64,000 nucleotides of DNA from Dyadobacter sp. CECT 9275. GTDB taxonomy: Bacteria; Bacteroidota; Bacteroidia; Cytophagales; Spirosomataceae. Position 1 is the first letter of the stretch, and the number at the start of each line of letters is the position of its first letter. Of the stretch, positions 62,269 through 64,000 are shown in pieces. Both the position numbers and the translations under genes were made by a program. The notes below the pieces were generated by a model that made no database searches, was not told where the DNA came from, and was given only the letters and a program-made list of their open reading frames with translations. The stretch spans positions 3,806,001-3,870,000 of the forward strand of contig NZ_CAJRAF010000002.1 in assembly GCF_907164905.1 (NCBI RefSeq). Direction: 5' to 3'.

Positions 62269-64000
62269 ATGGAAAACGAAAAGAAGGAAAAACTATCAAA
62301 CTTCCTGATACGGCGAACGGAAAAGGATGTGTTGTCAAGAGGTCGTTCTATTTACAGCAGTGGAGGCCTGAAGGTTGCCAAACTGGAGTATCACGGGACC
62401 GGAAGTGCAGAGTTCAAAGTCAAAAGCGACTATTCCATTCAGTATTACCAGATACACATCCGGGATTTTCTTACTCCACAGATCACCACTTCCTGTACCT
62501 GCCCTTATAATGCCGGAGGCCTCTGCAAGCACCGGGTAGCCGCAATTTTGTATATTCTTGATAAAATGCCTACCATTAAACAGGTGGTTTATGAGATGCA
62601 CAAAACCATCGTGGAGCTGCCTGAGTTAAAGGAATATCTTCTTAAAAACCTTGTTCTGGACGATACCTGGCGAAACCGGGAAAACATAACAGATATTGAA
62701 GTGCGCTCTGCCAAAGAAGGCCAGGCTGAGTGTGTGGTGACGGTGAATCAGGTGAATTATACCGTAAACTTCAACCGCCTGAATGGTACAAGGCAGTTGC
62801 AGACGGCCTGTTCCTGCGACCAGCGCCTTTGGGTACCTTTGTGCGAACACAAGCTTGCCGCACTTCTGAAACTCAGGAGTGAGCTGGGGGAGCGCGCTTT
62901 TGAGGTTATGCGCGACTTTACTGCAGAAAAAGCAGGCTTACTGGCCGAGTTCGGTTATTCCCCGGAAGATGATATCAAGGAGAAATTTGATTTTCGTATA
63001 GACGAGGACGGTGAACTTCAGCTCCTGCGGCTGGACCCTACCATACAAAAAATCGGGCAGTTTCAGGACTGGCAAACCTTGCGCGAAAAAATTCTGCCAG
63101 CACAATCAGTTGCTTTTCAGGTTACCGGCACGGAGGCGGTTCAGGATGAGGACGACCGGGTTACTTTATTTTCGTTCTGGCCAAAGGGCGTTGAGAAATT
63201 AATGGACTTCGGATTTGGGGCATTTTCAGCAAAGTATAGTAACAAAACAGACAAGCTCACCAACATCCGTACCATCGCTGGTGGCTCAGGGCAATATTAT
63301 TCATCGGACGACGTGCCGGTACTTTCCGAGGCGGAGGCACGGCTGGTTCGTATTGCCAAGGGTCTGGAAGACGGCTTGCAAAAGTATATCAGGAAAAGGG
63401 GCTGGTCGTATAATGCCTACCTTAATTTTAATGATGTCACTCAGGACCAGAAACTGGAAGCCCGTACATACGTAGGAAGACAGGTGAATAAAATATTTCA
63501 GGACCTGGGCGATGAAAGAATTTTTATAACCGAAAACGATTTCGTAACCAGCAACAACCAGCTGGAGGCAGTTAAGCTGCATCGGAGTCCTGTTAAACTG
63601 TTTTTCTCTTTAACAGAGGACAAGGAGTTTGTAACACTTAATTCCTACGTTGAGCTAAAGCCGGGATCTCCCATGGACCTTCAGTCTGTAGCGGACTTTG
63701 ATAGTTTTTGGCTTGGGCTTTACAACAAGCAGGTACTTTTCCGGTGGGCAGGTATCAATGACGCCGAGATGGTGCATTTCCTGCGTCAGAATGGATTTAA
63801 AATCCGTGTCAAAAAGGAGTTTGCCGATGATTTCCTCGCCGAATGGGTAATACCTGTTACAGAGCAGTTTGACGTGCTTTTTCAGACACGCCATGCCATT
63901 CAGACCAAGGCGCTGGAATTTGAAAAAGTAAGAATATATCTCAGGGAAGACGAAGCAAATTTACTGATTGTCCCTACTTATATCTACAAAGGCGACGCAG
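62269..64000 (+). CDS. SWIM zinc-finger protein, probably N-terminal part of a SNF2-type helicase (partial)
   Basis: 577 codons are open from ATG 62269 to the window edge. There are two SWIM-like fingers: TTSCTCPYNAGGLCKHRVAA near residue 90 and CSCDQRLWVPLCEHKLAA near 190. Downstream is a long region without known motif (DDVPVLSEAEARLVRIAKG, then VRIYLREDEANLL). In Bacteroidota this arrangement usually precedes a SNF2 helicase domain, which would lie beyond the window, so the helicase assignment is inference. Confidence 0.75.
   Translation, partial: MENEKKEKLSNFLIRRTEKDVLSRGRSIYSSGGLKVAKLEYHGTGSAEFKVKSDYSIQYYQIHIRDFLTPQITTSCTCPYNAGGLCKHRVAAILYILDKMPTIKQVVYEMHKTIVELPELKEYLLKNLVLDDTWRNRENITDIEVRSAKEGQAECVVTVNQVNYTVNFNRLNGTRQLQTACSCDQRLWVPLCEHKLAALLKLRSELGERAFEVMRDFTAEKAGLLAEFGYSPEDDIKEKFDFRIDEDGELQLLRLDPTIQKIGQFQDWQTLREKILPAQSVAFQVTGTEAVQDEDDRVTLFSFWPKGVEKLMDFGFGAFSAKYSNKTDKLTNIRTIAGGSGQYYSSDDVPVLSEAEARLVRIAKGLEDGLQKYIRKRGWSYNAYLNFNDVTQDQKLEARTYVGRQVNKIFQDLGDERIFITENDFVTSNNQLEAVKLHRSPVKLFFSLTEDKEFVTLNSYVELKPGSPMDLQSVADFDSFWLGLYNKQVLFRWAGINDAEMVHFLRQNGFKIRVKKEFADDFLAEWVIPVTEQFDVLFQTRHAIQTKALEFEKVRIYLREDEANLLIVPTYIYKGDA

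Overview
The right half of the window (about 39.5-64 kb) reads as ordinary chromosome of a Bacteroidota bacterium, most like the Cytophagales (Dyadobacter/Spirosoma type). The reasons are the protein style of Era, Der, UvrA, TpiA, MnmD and GmhA, families common there (DUF5672, aspartyl protease-PDZ, the AraC regulator next to BON and small membrane proteins), start codons mostly without Shine-Dalgarno sequences, and at least one -33 TTG / -7 TAnnTTTG promoter. I assigned no species, because no database search was possible.

Layout. (1) 1-5.7 kb: backbone of a mobile element on the minus strand (TOPRIM/DUF3991 protein, DUF6876 protein, ArdC antirestriction protein, RadC-like JAB protein, TOPRIM primase-like protein, small HTH protein). 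An AlpA regulator and a broken tyrosine integrase follow. Two long hairpins with the same apex lie between its genes. (2) 5.7-25.8 kb: Bacteroidota-type accessory genes. These are a cold-shock protein, a lipid A-type acyltransferase, a GH130 phosphorylase with two GT4 glycosyltransferases, transglutaminase, LuxR-type regulator, desaturase, CheB/kinase fusion, a stress and envelope group (AraC, porin, cupin, YtxH-like, BON) and a bestrophin. Many fragments are mixed in: response regulator, amylase, antiporter, two kinase tails, transaldolase, transglutaminase. (3) 25.8-28.1 kb: an IS256 remnant, an intact integrase closely related to the broken one, and the 3' part of a tRNA-Ala gene as attachment core with GTGTACCA repeats on both sides. 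(4) 28.2-39.5 kb: a hybrid histidine kinase, an IS66 scar, a 1011-residue von Willebrand A lipoprotein, two small lipoproteins, a resolvase beside large palindromes, an AbiE toxin-antitoxin pair, and a complete ISL3-like insertion sequence with an 8-bp target duplication. (5) 39.5-64 kb: initiator tRNA, a sulfatase-type envelope enzyme, era, der, a FAH-family enzyme, a RES/Xre toxin-antitoxin pair, uvrA, envelope glycosyltransferases, an OmpA protein, tpiA, a protease, mnmD, gmhA, a Nudix hydrolase and the start of a SWIM-domain protein.

How it fits together. Regions 1 and 3 look like parts of one or two related integrative elements that use a tRNA-Ala(GGC) site. The two integrases are direct repeats about 21 kb apart, and the left one is fused at its N-terminal end to a decapitated response regulator near 5,695. 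Element genes have strong Shine-Dalgarno sequences and the resident genes mostly do not, so the element genes probably came from a lineage that uses them. An assembly chimera at 5,695 is not excluded. No CRISPR array or phage structural gene was seen.

The most novel signals are the paired hairpins at 1,167-1,286 and 2,349-2,446, the attachment core with arm-type repeats on both sides, the twin tiny basic ORFs each placed before a transglutaminase (one intact, one dead), and the palindromes beside the resolvase.
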